DNA of 64,000 nt from Paenibacillus_AR mesotrionivorans (GTDB lineage Bacteria > Bacillota > Bacilli > Paenibacillales > NBRC-103111). Under the pieces are notes generated by a model. The model was not told where the DNA came from, did no database searches, and saw only the letters and a list, made by a program, of their open reading frames with translations. Positions 61,979-64,000 of the stretch are shown here, one piece after another. A program made the position numbers and the translations under genes. The number at the start of each line of letters is the position of its first letter. Position 1 is the stretch's first letter. The stretch is from the NCBI RefSeq assembly GCF_046098205.1, contig NZ_JBJURJ010000026.1, forward strand, positions 23,178 through 87,177, given 5' to 3'.

Positions 61979-63481
61979 ATGAGTCAGGAACTGGAATTAA
62001 ACGAGCATGAACTGTTGGTCATCCGCCGCAACAAGCTGGACGAGCTGCGCAATCTGGGCATCGATCCCTTCGGTGCGAAATTTGAGCGCACCCATAACGC
62101 CGCCGATATTCTGGCCGCGTATTCCGAGCTGCCCACCGAAGAACTGGACGAGAAAAACGTCGAGGTTGTGATTGCCGGCCGTCTCATGCAAAAACGCAGT
62201 ATGGGCAAGGCTTCCTTCGCCCATATTACCGATCTTACCGGACGCATCCAGATCTACGTCCGCAAGGATTCGGTCAGTGAAGCGGAATACAGTGCCTTCG
62301 ATATCCTGGACATCGGCGATATTATCGGAGTGAAGGGCCATGTCTTCAAGACCAAAACCGGAGAAACCTCGGTGAAGGCCAGCGCGATCACGGTTCTGTC
62401 CAAGTCCCTTTACCCCCTGCCGGACAAGTTCCACGGTTTGAAGGATGTGGAAATGCGCTACCGCCAGCGTTACGTGGACCTGATCATGAGCGAAGACGTG
62501 AAGCGCACCTTTGTTGCCCGTTCCAGGATCATTACTGCCATGCGCTCCTATTTGGACTCCAGAGGTTATCTGGAGGTGGAAACGCCAACGCTGCACGCCA
62601 TTGCCGGCGGTGCGGCTGCCCGTCCCTTCATTACCCATCACAATGCGCTGGACATGCAGCTGTATATGCGGATTGCCATTGAGCTGCATCTCAAGCGGCT
62701 GATTGTCGGCGGCCTGGAGAAGGTCTATGAAATCGGCAGGGTATACCGGAATGAGGGCGTTTCTACACGTCACAATCCGGAATTCACCATGATCGAATTG
62801 TATGAGGCGTATGCGGATTACAAGGATATCATGTCTTTGGTTGAAAATATGATTGCCCATATTGCCCAAGAAGTGCTGGGCAGCACCAAAATCAACTATC
62901 AGGGCGTAGAGGTAGACCTGACGCCGCAATGGAAGCGGATTTCCATGGTGGATCTGATCAAGGAAGTGGTTGGTGTTGATTTCAACGTCCACATGACAGA
63001 TGAAGAAGCACATGCCATTGCCAAGGAGCATAAGGTTCCTGTTGAGCCCCATATGACCTTCGGCCATATTGTGAACCAGTTCTTTGAAACCTTCTGTGAG
63101 GAGACCCTGATTCAGCCTACCTTCGTAACCGGACATCCGGTGGCGATTTCGCCTCTGGCTAAGAAAAATGATGCCGATCCGCGGTTTACCGACCGGTTCG
63201 AGCTGTTTGTTGTGGCCCGTGAGCATGCCAATGCCTTCACGGAATTGAATGATCCCATCGACCAGCGGCAGCGTTTTGAAGCTCAGCTTGTGGAGCGCGA
63301 GGCTGGCAACGATGAGGCGCATGAAATGGATGAGGACTTCATCCGCGCGCTGGAATATGGCATGCCGCCGACAGGCGGTTTGGGTATCGGCATTGACCGT
63401 TTGGTGATGCTGTTGACCGACAGCCCGTCTATCCGGGATGTGCTGCTGTTCCCGCTGATGCGTGACCGTACAGGTGAATAA
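61979..63481 (+). CDS. lysS: Lysyl-tRNA synthetase, class II
   Basis: The 500-residue product has an N-terminal OB-fold anticodon-binding domain (about 55-160; VVIAGRLMQKRSMGKASFAH) and a class II catalytic core: motif 1 near GYLEVETPTLHAIAGGAAAR, motif 2 RVYRNEGVSTRHNPEFTMIE and motif 3 GLGIGIDRLVMLL. It charges tRNA-Lys. AAGGGAG lies about 15 bases before ATG 61979. The 128-base gap from greA is too short for a T-box leader. A terminator follows. Confidence 0.97.
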   Translation: MSQELELNEHELLVIRRNKLDELRNLGIDPFGAKFERTHNAADILAAYSELPTEELDEKNVEVVIAGRLMQKRSMGKASFAHITDLTGRIQIYVRKDSVSEAEYSAFDILDIGDIIGVKGHVFKTKTGETSVKASAITVLSKSLYPLPDKFHGLKDVEMRYRQRYVDLIMSEDVKRTFVARSRIITAMRSYLDSRGYLEVETPTLHAIAGGAAARPFITHHNALDMQLYMRIAIELHLKRLIVGGLEKVYEIGRVYRNEGVSTRHNPEFTMIELYEAYADYKDIMSLVENMIAHIAQEVLGSTKINYQGVEVDLTPQWKRISMVDLIKEVVGVDFNVHMTDEEAHAIAKEHKVPVEPHMTFGHIVNQFFETFCEETLIQPTFVTGHPVAISPLAKKNDADPRFTDRFELFVVAREHANAFTELNDPIDQRQRFEAQLVEREAGNDEAHEMDEDFIRALEYGMPPTGGLGIGIDRLVMLLTDSPSIRDVLLFPLMRDRTGE

Positions 63482-63495
63482 GCTGTTAGGATAAT

Positions 63496-63517
63496 GGGCG
63501 CCCTCGGGCGCCCTTTT
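63496..63517 (+). terminator. Terminator after lysS
   Basis: GGGCGC and GCGCCC pair around CCTCGG and are followed by TTTTT. Confidence 0.88.
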
Positions 63518-63756
63518 TGTTGGTGAAGCTGCCCCTCAGTTTAACCCTATCGAGCTGCGGTGTTGGAACAGGGTTTTCTTATATAGAGAGATCCAATTCA
63601 ATAACAAGCCTCCTTCCGGTAACGGCAAAATGTTTTTTAATTGCAGGGCTTGTTTTTCTGCCTGGAGTATGTTACATTAATGTTCGCTCGCTTCCACGGT
63701 ATCACCGGAACGAGCGGAAGCCACAAAAATCAACAAAATGTGAGAATAAAAAAAGC

Positions 63757-63786
63757 TTGCATTCATGGGTGACAATGTGGTATATT
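63757..63786 (+). promoter_or_regulatory. rRNA operon promoter and leader
   Basis: TTGCAT (63757-63762), an 18-base spacer and TATATT (63781-63786). Downstream lies the rrn leader, with TTGAAAACTGAACAACGAGC at 63836-63855 and a UUCG-capped hairpin GGTCC/GGGCC near 63912-63925. A weaker pair, TTGTTT (63650-63655), 17 bases and TACATT (63673-63678), may be a second rrn promoter. Nothing gene-like is seen between lysS and the 16S gene. Confidence 0.65.
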
Positions 63787-63927
63787 AAAAAAGTCGCCTC
63801 TTGAAGAAGAGAACGACGAAGAAACAAACGAGCTCCTTGAAAACTGAACAACGAGCAGCAAAACAATGAAGCCAAACGTTTGAACAATTGAGCAATCAGC
63901 TCTAACATAACGGTCCTTCGGGGCCAC

Positions 63928-64000
63928 TTTTATGGAGAGTTTGATCCTGGCTCAGGACGAACGCTGGCGGCGTGCCTAATACATGCAAGTCGAGCGGGTT
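63928..64000 (+). rRNA. 16S ribosomal RNA, 5' end (continues past window)
   Basis: The sequence has the universal 16S 5' region: GAGTTTGATCCTGGCTCAG, then ACGAACGCTGGCGGCGTGCC and TAATACATGCAAGTCGAGCG. Only the first 73 bases are inside the window; the exact mature 5' end is estimated by analogy to B. subtilis. Confidence 0.97.

Overview
The window is a stretch of chromosome from a spore-forming, S-layer-bearing Firmicute, most likely Paenibacillus or a close relative in Paenibacillaceae. The gene order follows the origin-proximal region of Bacillus subtilis almost step by step: purR, ridA, spoVG, glmU, prs, rplY/ctc, pth, fin, mfd, spoVT, yabM, yabN, hup, rqcP, yabP, yabQ, divIC, yabR, tRNA-Met, spoIIE, yabS, yabT, tilS, hprT, ftsH, nadABC, coaX, hslO, a PpiC foldase, cysK, pabBAC, folPBK, an XRE gene, dusB, greA, lysS and the 5' end of a 16S rRNA gene. 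The SLH-anchored surface proteins, TTG/GTG starts and strong Shine-Dalgarno sites fit this assignment.

Layout. Positions 1-11136 carry nucleotide and cell-wall precursor genes (purR, glmU, prs), translation and repair genes (rplY, pth, mfd), sporulation regulators (spoVG, fin) and a lipoprotein foldase. The glmU-prs gap is packed with palindromic repeats. Positions 11355-29172 form an accessory block with no counterpart in the B. subtilis order: four very large secreted proteins, each with S-layer-homology (SLH) repeats. The first is a 2688-residue fusion of a GH115-type glucuronidase, an SGNH esterase, carbohydrate-binding-like and Ig-like modules and an SLH anchor, with a full match to the CcpA cre consensus just upstream. 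The other three are a beta-solenoid/Ig surface protein, a Cthe_2159-like polysaccharide-binding protein and a second, minus-strand solenoid protein.

Positions 29519-41217 return to the conserved sporulation and division cluster. The spoIIE promoter has the 21-bp spacing expected of a Spo0A-activated promoter, and a sigma-H-like promoter twin of the one at spoVG lies before hup. Positions 41282-52999 hold tilS-hprT-ftsH, the NAD operon nadABC, coaX, hslO, a foldase and cysK. A chemoreceptor on the minus strand (53129-54913) interrupts the series. Positions 55090-61117 are one tightly overlapped folate operon ending in dusB; greA, lysS and an rrn operon follow.

The most noteworthy items are the surface glycan-utilisation block with its putative catabolite control, and a modular hairpin repeat (GCTTACGAWGC, variable stem, CTTAGGAGG) that supplies the Shine-Dalgarno of both prs and hslO, about 47 kb apart. 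I see no CRISPR array, transposase or phage gene.
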